A DNA stretch of 64,000 nt, taken from positions 2,046,001 to 2,110,000 of the forward strand of contig WIUZ02000002.1 in NCBI GenBank assembly GCA_015956445.1. Reading direction: 5' to 3'. A program made the position numbers and the translations under genes. Each line of letters opens with the position of its first letter. Position 1 is the first letter of the stretch. Positions 11,298-21,273 of this stretch are shown one piece after another. The stretch is from Thelephora terrestris (lineage: Eukaryota > Basidiomycota > Agaricomycetes > Thelephorales > Thelephoraceae). Below the pieces are notes generated by a model. It saw only the letters and a list, made by a program, of their open reading frames with translations, had not been told where the DNA came from and ran no database searches.

Positions 11298-11408
11298 TAG
11301 CACCTGTAGGATTCGAACCTACGCCCCCACAGGGTAGAAGATTTCAAGTCTACACCCCATGAGGAGCAGATTTCAAGTCTGCCACCTTAACCTCTCAGCC
11401 AAAGTGCC
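11298..11408 (-). tRNA. tRNA-Ser(UGA)-like gene with duplicated anticodon/variable arm
   Basis: On - it begins GGCACTTTGGCTGAGAGG and ends with acceptor strand AGGTGCT plus A, which pairs over 7 bp with GGCACTT. The A box (TGGCTGAGAGG) and B box (GGTTCGAATCC) are intact, and TTTTT follows the 3' end as a Pol III terminator. The T stem is GTAGG/CCTAC. The anticodon loop CTTGAAA (anticodon TGA) on stem GCAGA/TCTGC is followed by a short variable-arm sequence. Then a second copy of anticodon loop (GTAGA-CTTGAAA-TCT) and variable arm (ACCCTGTGGGGG) follows 29 nt later. Either the gene carries a 29-nt intron-like insertion, or it would make a serine tRNA with two anticodon arms. Length is 111 nt against about 83 nt expected. 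Confidence 0.7.
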
Positions 11409-11487
11409 TTGGATCTGGGGTCGAGTGCATAGCCCATGTGTCATTGCAGAGTAGCTCCCCAAGCACATGGGAGAAGGTGGCGAAAAA

Positions 11488-11598
11488 TAGCACCCGTAGG
11501 ATTCGAACCTACGCCCCCACAGGGTAGAAGATTTCAAGTCTACACCCCATGAGGAGCAGATTTCAAGTCTGCCACCTTAACCTCTCAGCCAAAGTGCC
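11488..11598 (-). tRNA. second tRNA-Ser(UGA)-like gene, same duplicated arm
   Basis: Tandem copy 190 bp from the first, with the same A box, B box, duplicated anticodon module and oligo-T terminator. It differs visibly at the acceptor side (GGGTGCT instead of AGGTGCT), which turns one A-T pair into G-T. Confidence 0.7.
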
Positions 11599-11677
11599 TT
11601 GGATCTGGGGTCGAGTGCATAGCCCATGTGTCATTGCAGAGTAGCTCCCCAAGCACATGGGAGAAGGTGGCGAAAAA

Positions 11678-11737
11678 TAGCACCCGTAGGATTCGAACCT
11701 ACGCCCCCACAGGGTAGAAGATTTCAAGTCTACACCC
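11678..11737 (-). pseudogene. truncated third tRNA-Ser copy
   Basis: Keeps the 3' half (terminator, acceptor strand, B box, variable arm, second anticodon copy) and stops at TACACCC, where unrelated sequence begins. The A box and 5' half are missing, so it should not be transcribed as a tRNA. Confidence 0.75.
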
Positions 11738-12088
11738 ACATCATCAGAAAATTTACCAATCTGCTGATTGTGCTGAACTCAGCACAAATTAGCATCAATT
11801 AGCACAGATTAGCACAGATCAGCATGTTAAGCATCAACATGAAAAGCATAGAGCCCTTTTGTTCAGCATTATCTTCAAAATTTGCACTTTGTTGCATAAA
11901 GATGCTGATCAGTGCTTAATGATGCTGAACAGTGCTTGGCCAAGCACTGTTCATCATGTGGAAGACTTGAGATCCTCACCAGTCCAGTTTCCATGCAAGG
12001 TCAACACACCATCACTTTCTCAATATTAAAGCTGAAATAAACCTGTCAGGGTTGTAGGCCTGCTTACTGTTTGTGGGGCGCTAGAGGA

Positions 12089-12688
12089 TTAGCAGATGGG
12101 GTGAGGAGTGTCGGGTCTAACTTTGAAGGGGGTTCCGGGTGTAGAGGTGAGAGGAGGAGGGATATCGAGGGAGAGTGGCGACTCTGTTTGGTAAGGGTGG
12201 ACTGCTGAGTGATAGTCTTGGCAGAATCGACTTAGTTGCTGGACGAAAGGTTCGAAGTCTTGGTTGCTAAGACGTTCGAAGTTGACGAGGTATTCTATAA
12301 CTGAATAAGGTAATTCAGTTGGTACTTCCCACCAAAGAACGATGATAGCAGGGGAATGGGTGTGAATATTAGTAGTGAGATGAACACGTGGGGATGGAAA
12401 GTAGAAGGCGGGGCTTATACTGAAGTAGACGGTCACTAGGACGCTCTCAGTAGTATCCGAGTTCCAGAGGAACTGATGATCCGCTCCTAGGAGGAAAGGG
12501 GGAGTGGTGACTCCGGCGTCAAGAGCTGCAAAGGGTCGGTAGTAAGGGAAATGGGTGAGTAAACCGGCTGTTCGATTTACTTGGAGACTTCTGATAAGTT
12601 TATACTCCCAGATAGATCTCCTGGCGTCGGGAATGCTCGGACGTTGGACTGGACTGGTGGAGGGGAAAGGGTTTGGGGCACTGAACAT
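12089..12688 (-). CDS. element D outward ORF, 199 aa, unknown function
   Basis: Open from MFSAPNPFPSTSP to a stop 45 bp inside the left end of element D, about 150 bp after a TATATAAG box (12835-12842, same strand). The centre is beta-rich and hydrophobic (VLVTVYFSISPAFYFPS, SPAIIVLWWEVPTELPY), followed by helical VIEYLVNFERLSNQDFEPF and a proline-rich tail. No known domain is recognised. The layout (TATA, then ORF facing the TGTCAGG terminus) parallels the 88-codon outward frame of elements A2 and A3. The pattern ELxxYL...F near its helical part is faintly similar, but I would not call homology. Confidence 0.55.
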   Translation of the reverse strand: MFSAPNPFPSTSPVQRPSIPDARRSIWEYKLIRSLQVNRTAGLLTHFPYYRPFAALDAGVTTPPFLLGADHQFLWNSDTTESVLVTVYFSISPAFYFPSPRVHLTTNIHTHSPAIIVLWWEVPTELPYSVIEYLVNFERLSNQDFEPFVQQLSRFCQDYHSAVHPYQTESPLSLDIPPPLTSTPGTPFKVRPDTPHPIC

Positions 12689-12834
12689 ACACTGGCAGGA
12701 GGATTCCTGCTAGAATGAGTCAGAAGTAGTAAGGCGTGAGGAGAATTCCTCAGCTTACTTTGTTTATTCAAGTTGTGGGTAGAGGAGTACAGAAGAGATT
12801 GAGAATGGGGAAAAGAAAGGAGCGAACGCTCTTT

Positions 12835-12842
12835 CTTATATA
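12835..12842 (-). promoter_or_regulatory. TATA box for element D outward gene
   Basis: TATATAAG on -, about 150 bp upstream of the ATG at 12688. Together with the + box at 13229-13236 it makes a divergent promoter region between the two D genes. Confidence 0.5.
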
Positions 12843-13228
12843 CCCAATCCTCTACAGGAGTCATTATTTTACAACGAGTCAAACAGGAATCAACATGGTC
12901 TGTGCGTAGTTTAGGGTAGGTTGGGCAAGTCAGGGGAGCGGGACTTTGGAGCGACAAATGACGAAATGAAATAGGGGAACAATAGTAAAGGAGTCATTAG
13001 GAACACAATGGGGATTTCTCACGATCGATGGTGGTAATAGAAGACTGGTGGGGATTTCTCATGATCGGTAGGGATTTCTCTCGTTTCACGGTGGCAGTAG
13101 AGGACGGATGGGGATTTCTCTGAATTGATGGGATCGCGATTGGGGTTGAGGGTTTGTTTATCCTAATGAGGACGTTAATGAGTAACAGGTTATTGTTTTC
13201 CCCTTTTGGTTTTCTTTGAGTCAGGATG

Positions 13229-13236
13229 TATTTAAG
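13229..13236 (+). promoter_or_regulatory. TATA-like box for element D coiled-coil gene
   Basis: TATTTAAG on +, about 90 bp upstream of the ATG at 13328. The run between is pyrimidine-rich, as in many fungal leaders. Confidence 0.45.
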
Positions 13237-13327
13237 TCAGGGGGATTAATGATCGTTCCCCTCATCGTCTCTTTTCCACTCCCACAATTACCCTTACCAC
13301 CCTCCTCTCCAAACATCTACCACTACC

Positions 13328-14065
13328 ATGTCTGCTTTTGTTGCCAACGATGCCGTTCTCACCGCTGCCGCCACCCCCTTTACCCCGTCCTTTGAGATGG
13401 ATGCTCCCTACAATGTGGAGCAACATTTGTATGATTCCCCTGCCAACATTGCTCACGACAACAGGGTTGCCGTCGACTTCCTCACTGCTCACAACGCTCC
13501 TGCTGAATTCTGGGAGCAAGCTGGGTACGAAGACCCCAGGCTTTCTAGGCCTTGGCCTCAAGCTGGTCATCCTGGAGCCGTCCTTTTGTTGGACGCCATG
13601 GAGAGGGAGAGGGAGGATAGGATTGCAAAACTGGAGAAGCGTGTGGACCTCATGTACGTCATCATGAACAGCTTGAATGAGGACTTCTCTCACTTTGCTT
13701 TGGAACATTGGGGACCTTTCCAGGCATCTCTCTTCCGATATTTCGGACACCAGTGCCATGGGGCTTATTGCACCAACCCCCCTTGCAAGTCCCCAGTCGT
13801 CCCTTCGCCACCGCCAGGATCAGGGTGTTCCTCTCCCTCCATCCCCTCCCTGGAGTCCTGCCCCAGTTCGCCAGATGGTGGAGAGGTCCCAGAAGAAGAA
13901 GAACCGCAAGAGTCCAATGACTCGTTCTGGTCAACGTTGTCGTCCCTCCGACAAGTCACGTCAGGTTCAAATGAAGTTGAAGGTGGAAGTGGCAGGTCTC
14001 CAAGACCGCTATGGGTTCACCTTAGTGAGCGCAGCCTTGTCGGACGTGAAGCGGGAGATGCATGA
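13328..14065 (+). CDS. element D coiled-coil acidic protein, 245 aa
   Basis: Single open frame starting MSAFVANDAVLTAAA. A central coiled coil (AMEREREDRIAKLEKRVDLM, then VIMNSLNEDFSHFALEHWG) is followed by a cysteine cluster CHGAYCTNPPC, a proline/serine stretch and an acidic block GGEVPEEEEPQESNDSFW. The arrangement (N-terminal block, coiled coil, small Cys motif, Pro/acidic tail) matches the A and C element proteins (CHC and CNC after their coiled coils), though primary sequence similarity is weak. The function is unknown. The last 40 or so residues after FWSTLSSL may lie beyond a missed splice, so the C-terminus is uncertain. Confidence 0.6.
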   Translation: MSAFVANDAVLTAAATPFTPSFEMDAPYNVEQHLYDSPANIAHDNRVAVDFLTAHNAPAEFWEQAGYEDPRLSRPWPQAGHPGAVLLLDAMEREREDRIAKLEKRVDLMYVIMNSLNEDFSHFALEHWGPFQASLFRYFGHQCHGAYCTNPPCKSPVVPSPPPGSGCSSPSIPSLESCPSSPDGGEVPEEEEPQESNDSFWSTLSSLRQVTSGSNEVEGGSGRSPRPLWVHLSERSLVGREAGDA

Positions 14066-14341
14066 TAGTTTATATCATGATGTGTTGGGGTGTAGGGAGT
14101 GTTGACAGGATCCGGTGACGTGGGCGTATTCGTACTGTCCTGAGAGTGTACATAATCCTCACCACTTCGCTCATCGTTGCCCGTTTGCTCAGGACTGTGC
14201 TTGCGATGTAGATCCGTTTGTTCTTGTCTGAATTTGTAGTTCTTGCTAGCCCTCTTTGTACTACTATTACTGCGAATAAGACCAATGTCTTGAATTACTT
14301 GTGCGATTTTAGTCAATATGTCACGCGTTCGTGACAAAACC

Positions 14342-16160
14342 ATCCACAAGAAAAAGCAATAATCAATGGCCCTGTATTTTATGTTCCTAATCAAATCTCA
14401 ATCCCTAAAACTATGTCAGGCAGTTTCCACTCACACACCCAACAGTCCTTCCACTGACTCAGGAGCCTTTGTATGCTTGTTTTGATTCTGCCTAGACATG
14501 GCTGTTGCTTCATGCAGCTTGCATGGAGTGAACTCTTGACTTTCTTCCAGTGTCTTTCTCCAGTGAGTTTCTGTAATTTTCATCAGGCCATGGAAGTACT
14601 TATCCATCAAAGGGCCCCTGTTTCCATACAAGAATTCCAAAAAATTCATGGGCCTGGCCAGGTTTCCCATATTCCTGCCAGGGCCATTCTTGCTTTAGCT
14701 ACAGTTGAGCAACTCTCTACAATTCAGGTATACCCAAAAGGCTATGAGGAGGTGCTACACTATCTCTGCCCAAACAATCTACCAGAACTAATAAATTTAA
14801 CTGACTAGATTGTCCTCCAATAGATATCTGGTCTAGTTTCCTTGTCCAACACACAAAAGAGAGGCTGGGCTTCTCTCAGATGTCTCACAGAATAGACTAT
14901 TGCTAGGCCTCAAGTTCACCCGCAACACATTCAGGCAGAGAAGTTAACCTGCAATAGTAAGCCTGTTCTGTACAGAAGAAAATACAGTACTTGAGATACT
15001 GTCAAAATGGTGGCAGCTTCAGCAGTAACTAAAGGCTTCCACCAATTACAATAGCTGTTGGGGAGCAGAGGCTTGCTTCTCCATCAAATTTCCTCACTAT
15101 CAAGCTCCACTCCTCTTCTCCTGTGTCACCAGCTCCTCCTAAACAAAACCTTCTTTGTGCCAACTCTGCTGCTGTGAAGGGAAATACTAGCTGTGCTACA
15201 TGCAAGCATCTTTAGTTACATCGCACACACATAGCATATACTGATCTAAGTTCCCAAGTCCAAACCCAGCTAGCACTGCTATCATCAACAGGTTGTAGTT
15301 GACGTTCAAATACTCCAATGTGTTGACTATGGAACAGACCCACAATGTTTACCTGCCGGTGACCCGCCGTCTATTTGCTTGACCTTTGATTCAAGCACTC
15401 ATCCCGTCCCTACTCCCCCTATCCTGCTCACTACCAACTGCGCAACACCAACAACCTCCTAATCAGTCATGGAAGTGTCACACCTGCCCAAAATCCCAAT
15501 CATTGGACCATTCCTGCGATCCCCTCGATGGATGTCACCCCAACGCTACCTTTGCCTCTGTGGCCGTCCTCCCTGAATAGCATGTGATGTAAAGATCAGC
15601 CAACACTTCCCGGTCCCTTATCTTGTCTTGATGACTTTCCTCCCTCCGGTCCGGTTCCCTTCTGTCCAGACATGTGCCGTTCTGTTCCCTCGCTTGCCAA
15701 TCATCTGCAACTGCTCCCGATCTTCCGCTAGGTTACGATCTTCTGATCTCGGGCTTGTAGACTTCCCCTTTTGGTCCTGTTTCGCACACTCGCTCCATCC
15801 TCTTGTTAATACCTATCACAGTGTTGTCCCAACTTCCTGATGCCCTGTCTGTTCCCCTACCTCGAGTCAGACTCTCGTTTATCCCCTTCTATTTACTTGT
15901 TCTCATTCTCCCACCGTTTCTCCATTTGTTTGCAACATTTCCCATCTCTTTCGTGTAGATCACGCTATTTTTACCTATAAATGCTCTGTACTAGCTAGCT
16001 GAATGACCAAGAAACACCCTGGGCCTCTTCACACCTCTTTTCCTTTCTGCCTGAACGATCTGATCATCGCTAAGTCCTCACTCCTCGCTCTGCCATCAAT
16101 TCCAATAGCCCCATAGTCCAAATAGCCCCCTAGCCCACTAGTTCACTAGCCCCTTAGCCC
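14342..16160. other. no intact gene; degenerate repeat-like DNA
   Basis: A fragment on - at 14670-14431 reads MGNLARPMNFLEFLYGNRGP...TPCKLHEA and looks like coding sequence of an unidentified, probably transposon-derived protein; the frame fails on both sides. From 15386 to 16160 the + strand is pyrimidine-rich, with TAGCCC-type short repeats at 16100-16160 and a TATAAAT word at about 15972. This resembles the promoter and leader of the degenerate gene that follows. Nothing else is supported. Confidence 0.35.
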
Positions 16161-17110
16161 ATTGCCATCGTCTAGCAAGGAGTTTGCTAGTACAGAGTTC
16201 TCACTCTCATCCAGACGTCTTGCTGGCCTACCATGGCTCTCTTTCCCTTGTCCAGCTTTTCCCTCCTTCCTGACCTCTGCACAACTGGTGACCCCTCACC
16301 TTTACTCCTGCTATTCTGGTCATGTCCTGACTCCACCCAGATAGTAGCAGTTCACCGGAGTCTGGCACCTGCGGCCTGCACTTGATCTGCTCTGATGAGT
16401 GCAAGCCAATTGAGCCTATTGCAGTTTACCAGAAGGACTTCTTCCACATGCCATATTTCTCCTTTGCCAAGATCTCCTGCAGCAAAAACAACACATATGC
16501 TTGTCTTTGTGCTCCTCAGTACTTGATGGGATCTACCCTGAGGAGGAGCTTGTTAGGGTCCAGGCATTGGACCATATAGATCACCAAGCCAACCTGTGGT
16601 TGCCTGACATGGTCTTTATGAGAGGGATGTTGTTTGATTATAATAACATGCTGAATAGGGAGAACCAGCAGTTGCAAGGACTGCTTTGGGAGATGGAAAA
16701 AGAGATGGAGACCAATTAGGGATGTTGAGACTTGAAGAGGACTGTGAACCAGCTGTTGAGCAAGGTGACCACTATGGAGTCTACCTTGAATGCGGTGGGG
16801 CCTTCAGTTTGTTTCTCTTGACTAGAGCTGACTTGAGGTCTTGAAAGTATTCTTCACCCTCCCTAGGAGTGGGTCTTCAGATTATCTGACAGCCTTGTCC
16901 AATGATGGAGGTCACTTTCCAGCAGGTCCTACTCATACAGGACAGTGTGCTTGTTATGGGAAGGATAGACATGGGCCTTATAGCTGTGCAGACAGGTTAA
17001 GGAAGGGGCAGCCAATGCCCATTGAGTCAGAGGCAAGCAGGTCTGGTGAAACCTCCTACCAGTTGGTTGTGCAGACTGACAGTTCTGTGCTGTCTTCTCC
17101 CTTGCTAAGT
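16161..17110 (+). pseudogene. degenerate coiled-coil gene, unidentified
   Basis: Coding-like pieces in different frames: FFHMPYFSFAKISCSKNNTY (16440-16500) and then IYPEEELVRVQALDHIDHQA with NMLNRENQQLQGLLWEMEKE up to 16719. The second piece is a clear charged coiled coil. A TATAAAT word at about 15972 and a long pyrimidine-rich leader precede it. The layout recalls the genes of the TGTCA elements, but no element ends or target duplication were found here and sequence similarity is not convincing. It reads as an old, decayed copy. Confidence 0.35.
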
Positions 17111-18339
17111 TATACTAGAAAAATGCCGACTCACGTCGACAGAAACCTTGCTCGCTTGAAGCGGACAACAAGGTTATTTTCTTCGAACATTGCTCAGTCT
17201 TCAAACTTCACTCGCAATGATCCCCACGACCGAAAGGGAGGGGGTCGTGATTTTAGTTCGATTCAACTTTGGCTCTACAGCCTAATTTTCGTCATTATTT
17301 GAAATCATTTTTTCCCACGGTGTATTTGTGACCACACATCGGTTACAGGACTCAGACTCAAATAAATGTGCTCGACTTGTTCCATGTCCACCCTAATGAC
17401 GCTCATACTGGGGACCGCTGGCACATGCACATGCTCAAGCCATGGATTCAAAGGTGGCGAAACGCGCGTATCAACTCTCTACTGCCGGATTGTAGCTCTG
17501 TGAGCCCAGCAGGAAAACGCTCGAGCTGGGACCGCATGGAACCCTTTCTCATCGGACCAAATGGTCAAACTTCACAAATTTTGTGCATCATTCCAGTGCC
17601 GTGCATTTCTTTCTGTATTGCTTTCATGATGCGCCCTGACTGTGTGCGCCGTCCTTTCCCGCACATCCACACGATGCGCTCGGCAAAAACCTTGACCCGC
17701 TGTGGGTCAAGGTGTTGTTTTTCTGCTCATGTGTGCTCAGCCGTGCTCGTTTCGGAGCGGACCTTCCTCACTTTTGTTTATATATGTTTGTTCCTGATGA
17801 CACCATGGTTGGTGCAACTTTTCATGAGCACAGGAGGTTTGAGTGGGGGGAATTTTATTATTAAGAGGTGACTATATCAATTTAAAGAGACACAGGAACC
17901 GCCCATTGTGGACATTTTAAAATCTAAACAAGCGAAATTTTTTTAATGGACGAAACTTGAAATTTTGTGACTCAGAGCCATTTTCGTGCGGCTAGAAGAC
18001 AAGGCTGCAGAGTTTTGAGTATTCGGAATGTCTGTCGGATTTCGTGAAGTGCTGTAACTAACCGCGAAATCTTTGGGGGGCGTTCATTTTCCTTCTCATC
18101 TTTGTCATCCCTCCCGCGCTTGCTCGGAGTGAAGGATCCGAAGTAGGTGTCACGGGGTAGAATCTTCCTCCTGTGCGAAGTGGCAGGGCACGTCCCTGGG
18201 GGGGGGAGGATCACCCAATGTCGGACCCCTGGATTAATCATGATTTATTTACGATTTTTCGCACAATTAATAGTATACTTACAGCCCAAGCAAGAATATT
18301 CTATGGATAAAAGATTGTTTATTCATTTGATAAGATAAG
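17111..18339. other. no recognisable gene
   Basis: Mixed-composition DNA with short open frames on both strands (for example 17368-17871 on + and 18241-17972 on -), without motifs. An AT-rich patch lies at 17865-17965, and a GATAA/GATAAGATAAG simple repeat begins at about 18330. Confidence 0.4.
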
Positions 18340-19500
18340 GACAAATAGATAAGATAAGAGATAAGATAAGCCTGGAAAATCATGGAAAATCATGGAATTC
18401 CTTGGAGCCTACTGGAGAACACTGGAACGTATTAGAAGGTAACGGAACCTCTTAGTAGGTGATGGAATGTCACGGATGTGACCACTTGTCACCCAAAGGA
18501 ACAAGATGGAAAGCCATGGAACATGATGGAATGTCCTGGAACATTCTCCTGTAAATTAGTATATATAGACCTCAACCACACTTCTAAGGAAAAGACAGTT
18601 CACCCACTGCTCAGGGAAAATCACCAACAGCTCAGTCTTCACCTAGACTGAGGCTCTCTTTGCTAGTTTCCCCCCCACAACTTTGCATCTACCCTCTACC
18701 CCTTAGGACTGATTGGTTGAGTGATTTTGAGTAATCACATACCACTTTCAGCCTCATCCTCTGTGTGAAGAAGCACTAAGTCAGAAGTACTGATTAAGCC
18801 TAGCACACTTGTGACATCGGAGTTTTTGGTGTCTGTATTGCTGAAGTCTGATACTTTAGGCAGATAGCCCTCCACCTCAGAAGAGTGATTGTCTAGGTGA
18901 CAGCCAGATTTAGCAAGTACCACAAAGGTCTCCGACATATTCTACGACATACCGTTTTATCCCAAGTTTATTTGAAGTTATAATTGTTTGACGTACTAGG
19001 CGTCATCTGTAGCAAGTTTAAGGTATCTGACATACCTCTATAAGCTCTACGACATATCAAGCACAGCCTCAGGTGTAAGCATACATCTTCCTTATTTGGT
19101 TTAGCTTCACAACACAGCCTCAACACAGCTTTAGGTACAGCCTAAGCACAGGACTATTACGCAGCCTCAAGCACAGCCTCAAGGTCCATCCTTGAGTCAG
19201 GAACTCCATTCCTATCAGAACACAGATCCCCACGGTGAAGTTAGGTGTCTAATCAGAGTGTACAGAGCCCCTGAGTGATAACATTACTGATTCCCTGGAA
19301 TAATTACTGAGGGACACACTACTAGTAGATCCCCAGCGAACTCATCAGGACCAAGAGCCGGAAAGAGGAACCCCGCTCTACCCTGTGGAGTTGTTAGTCG
19401 AGTTCATTGACTAATCAACCAGCCTGCTTGGTTTCTATACTCTAGTCTCTAAGCAAACCAAAGGGTGTTAGTTATCTTCTGTATAGAAAATAACACTACA
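18340..19500 (-). repeat. repeat-like DNA inserted next to element A2, class uncertain
   Basis: The left side (18340-18540) repeats TGGAAnnnnATGGAA-like words. A TATATAG box on + stands near 18560. The right border at 19500 interrupts the A2 element within its first intron and, read on -, begins TGTAGTGTTATTTTC, compatible with the start of an LTR. A 67-codon frame on - (18938-18735) begins MSETFVVLAKSG. No second border, primer site or polymerase gene was found, so an LTR-type origin is only a possibility. Confidence 0.3.
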
Positions 19501-20601
19501 CTCCCCACGAACCCGACAACGTGATGTCGCACCTCTCGATAACTGGGGTATGCCACACCGGCTGCAGGAAGGAAGTACTGCTTGTTCTGCACAGCCCTGG
19601 TATCCATGGATTCAATGGTAGCAGTGCTGTTCTCAGCGCGGAAGACTCGGTCAGAGATCATGGGCATGATGGATGAGTAGTTGGTTGGTGGTAATGTTGG
19701 TTTAGGAAGAAGGGAGTTTGATGGATCCAACGGCCAGTTCACACTACGCTTTATCCAACCTTCGACAGTGCTCACGTCCTATTCGCCATTGGATCGGCCC
19801 ATTGTTTCCCCGGTCCAGACTCCCCATACATTCGTCCCGACAACGGTTACCCCATTCAAGCCCCACTCGGTCTTTTGTTATCCCAATCAGACAAGCTGAT
19901 GTGTCGTCTTCTTATTGGTTAGTCTTCACATGTGATATTGTCCTTTGTCATTCCTTTCCCACACGACGTCATGACCCCTTTCTTATTTTCTCACAAACCC
20001 TGACCAATTAGTCACTCCTTTATCATTTCTATTCTATGTTCCGGGCCGCTTACTGTTCTGGCTTACTCTTGGCCCTTCTTTGCACCGAGTTATTATTAGA
20101 TAGGATTATCTCTGTCCTGGCCACTCTCCTATATAGGTACCAGTAGAGTAGCTGAGGATTCCCTATCTTTGATATCTCGGGAAGTCCTCTTCTCCTTGCA
20201 GCATTGGTGTATTTGCTGTAGGCCACTGAAGAGCTCATCAAGTACCTCTTTGAACACGTTCGCTCTCCTCTCTCTCTCAGCCTTGCATCAAGAATCGGCG
20301 AACGCACTTACGAAAAGGAGTTCCTCGCTGCTCTCTTCATCAAGCAACAGTTCAAGGCACCATCCTCAGGCTCTTACATCTGCCCTCAGACGACGATAGG
20401 GATTTGTCAGATAGAGGCTTGGCACTCCTGTTATGAATTCGGACAACCTACCGGAGAACGCTCGTCCATCGCGTTTTGGACCACGTAGACTTTGGGTGGA
20501 TATAGGGAAGTCGTTCCCCCTTTGCCCCATTGACTCTTGTTGGTTGGAGTTGCGACTCACCAACAGCACTGGTACCTGAAGGGTGAAGAGTGGCCCTGAC
20601 A
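19501..20601 (-). mobile_element. TGTCA element A2, 5'-end fragment
   Basis: Matches elements A1 and A3 from the TGTCAGGGCCACTC terminus (20601) through the promoter region and first exon (MPMISDRVFRAENS, starting at about 19664) into intron 1, where it is cut at 19500 by other repeat DNA. Its + strand keeps the full 88-codon outward frame (20222-20488). It sits against a C-type fragment, and its expected right TSD would be TAAAG (20602-20606); the left partner is lost. Confidence 0.75.
20222..20488 (+). CDS. outward ORF of element A2, 88 codons, start not found
   Basis: Open from an acceptor-like TGTAG/GCC to TAG, reading ATEELIKYLFEHVRS, RIGERTYEKEFLAALFIKQQ, SSGSYICPQTTIGICQIEAW and ending RSSIAFWTT. 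The A3 copy at 31270-31536 has the same length, stop and mostly the same residues, which argues for a real product. No ATG lies between the TATA box and the frame, so a first exon or non-AUG start is needed, or the conservation is only due to recent copying. Function unknown. Confidence 0.35.
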   Translation, partial: ATEELIKYLFEHVRSPLSLSLASRIGERTYEKEFLAALFIKQQFKAPSSGSYICPQTTIGICQIEAWHSCYEFGQPTGERSSIAFWTT

Positions 20602-20613
20602 TAAAGAGAGATT

Positions 20614-21273
20614 GCTCACCTGACCCTTGGGTGTGGTCCCAGGTACGAAATTTCATGACCCCTATGCCCCTATTTCTTTTAGGACTAGTGTTATCGTTAC
20701 CCCTATGTTTCATGCGGACTATTGTTCCCTTATGCTTTCCTTCACACGCTAGTAAGGCCCTTTGTCCTTTATTCTCCCACGCGTCATACTTGTTCGCTTC
20801 CCTTACTTAACATTCTTACACTCCTTATCTCCCTTTGTTTTCTCTTGATAAGGGTATATTAGGGTTACTGACGTCATGGCCACTCTAGTAGTATATATAG
20901 AAACTGTGGCTGTATCGTAGTACCTTAGTTTTGTTACCTCAGGAAATCCTCTGCCCTTCTTAGCCCAGTTGCAGTTAAGGTCAAGTCAGAGTGTTCTGTT
21001 TGAACACAAGACATCCCCATCTGCTCTCCCTCCTGCTCTGCGCTTCACCTGCACCTCATAACTATAGAACCCCAGCGTTCAGAACATAGAACACCTTGAG
21101 CGTCCAGTCGAACACCTGGTGGAGTCATCAATCCTGTGGTAGGGATAAACCCTTGTTGGATAAACCTAGCAAAGCAAGGTTTAGGTTGAGTTTCCCTTTA
21201 GGATTTCGATCTGACTTGCAGTGACCTCGGACAACCTACTGGAAGAATAGAGGTGTGAACATCCTCTCACAGC
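20614..21273 (-). mobile_element. TGTCA element C1, fragment
   Basis: Nearly identical to element C2 at about 27850-28500, including CACTCTAGTAGTATATATAG (its outward TATA region) and the AACCCTTG/GGTTTAGGTTG stretch. Its TGTCAGG terminus is missing because element B3 begins at 21274. The other side abuts the end of element A2. It is thus the oldest layer of the nested block. Confidence 0.7.

Larger units (their letters stand above)
11284..11737 (-). repeat. 190-bp tandem repeat of tRNA-Ser units (2.4 copies)
   Basis: Three copies of a 190-bp unit (tRNA-like part plus spacer), the last truncated. The copies are almost identical; the visible difference is CACCTG versus CACCCG at the start of the acceptor region. 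Such identity implies recent amplification or homogenisation. Confidence 0.85.
12044..14336. mobile_element. TGTCA element D, complete, target duplication AAACC
   Basis: A 2293-bp element from TGTCAGGGTTGTAGG to ...CGCGTTCGTGACA, flanked by AAACC at 12039-12043 and 14337-14341. The right end is itself a near-palindrome (TGTCACGAACGCGTGACA). It holds two divergent genes, 12089-12688 (-) and 13328-14065 (+), with TATA boxes between them. Only one copy is in the window, so the ends rest on the TIR/TSD match alone, but both agree with the A and B elements. No transposase is visible. Confidence 0.78.

Noticed and set aside
10742-11347. 201-codon ORF on the minus strand
   Set aside because: It runs through the tRNA repeat and shows no protein motif.
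14414-14420. TGTCAGG word as the end of a further TGTCA element
   Set aside because: No partner terminus with a matching 5-bp duplication (AACTA) was found.
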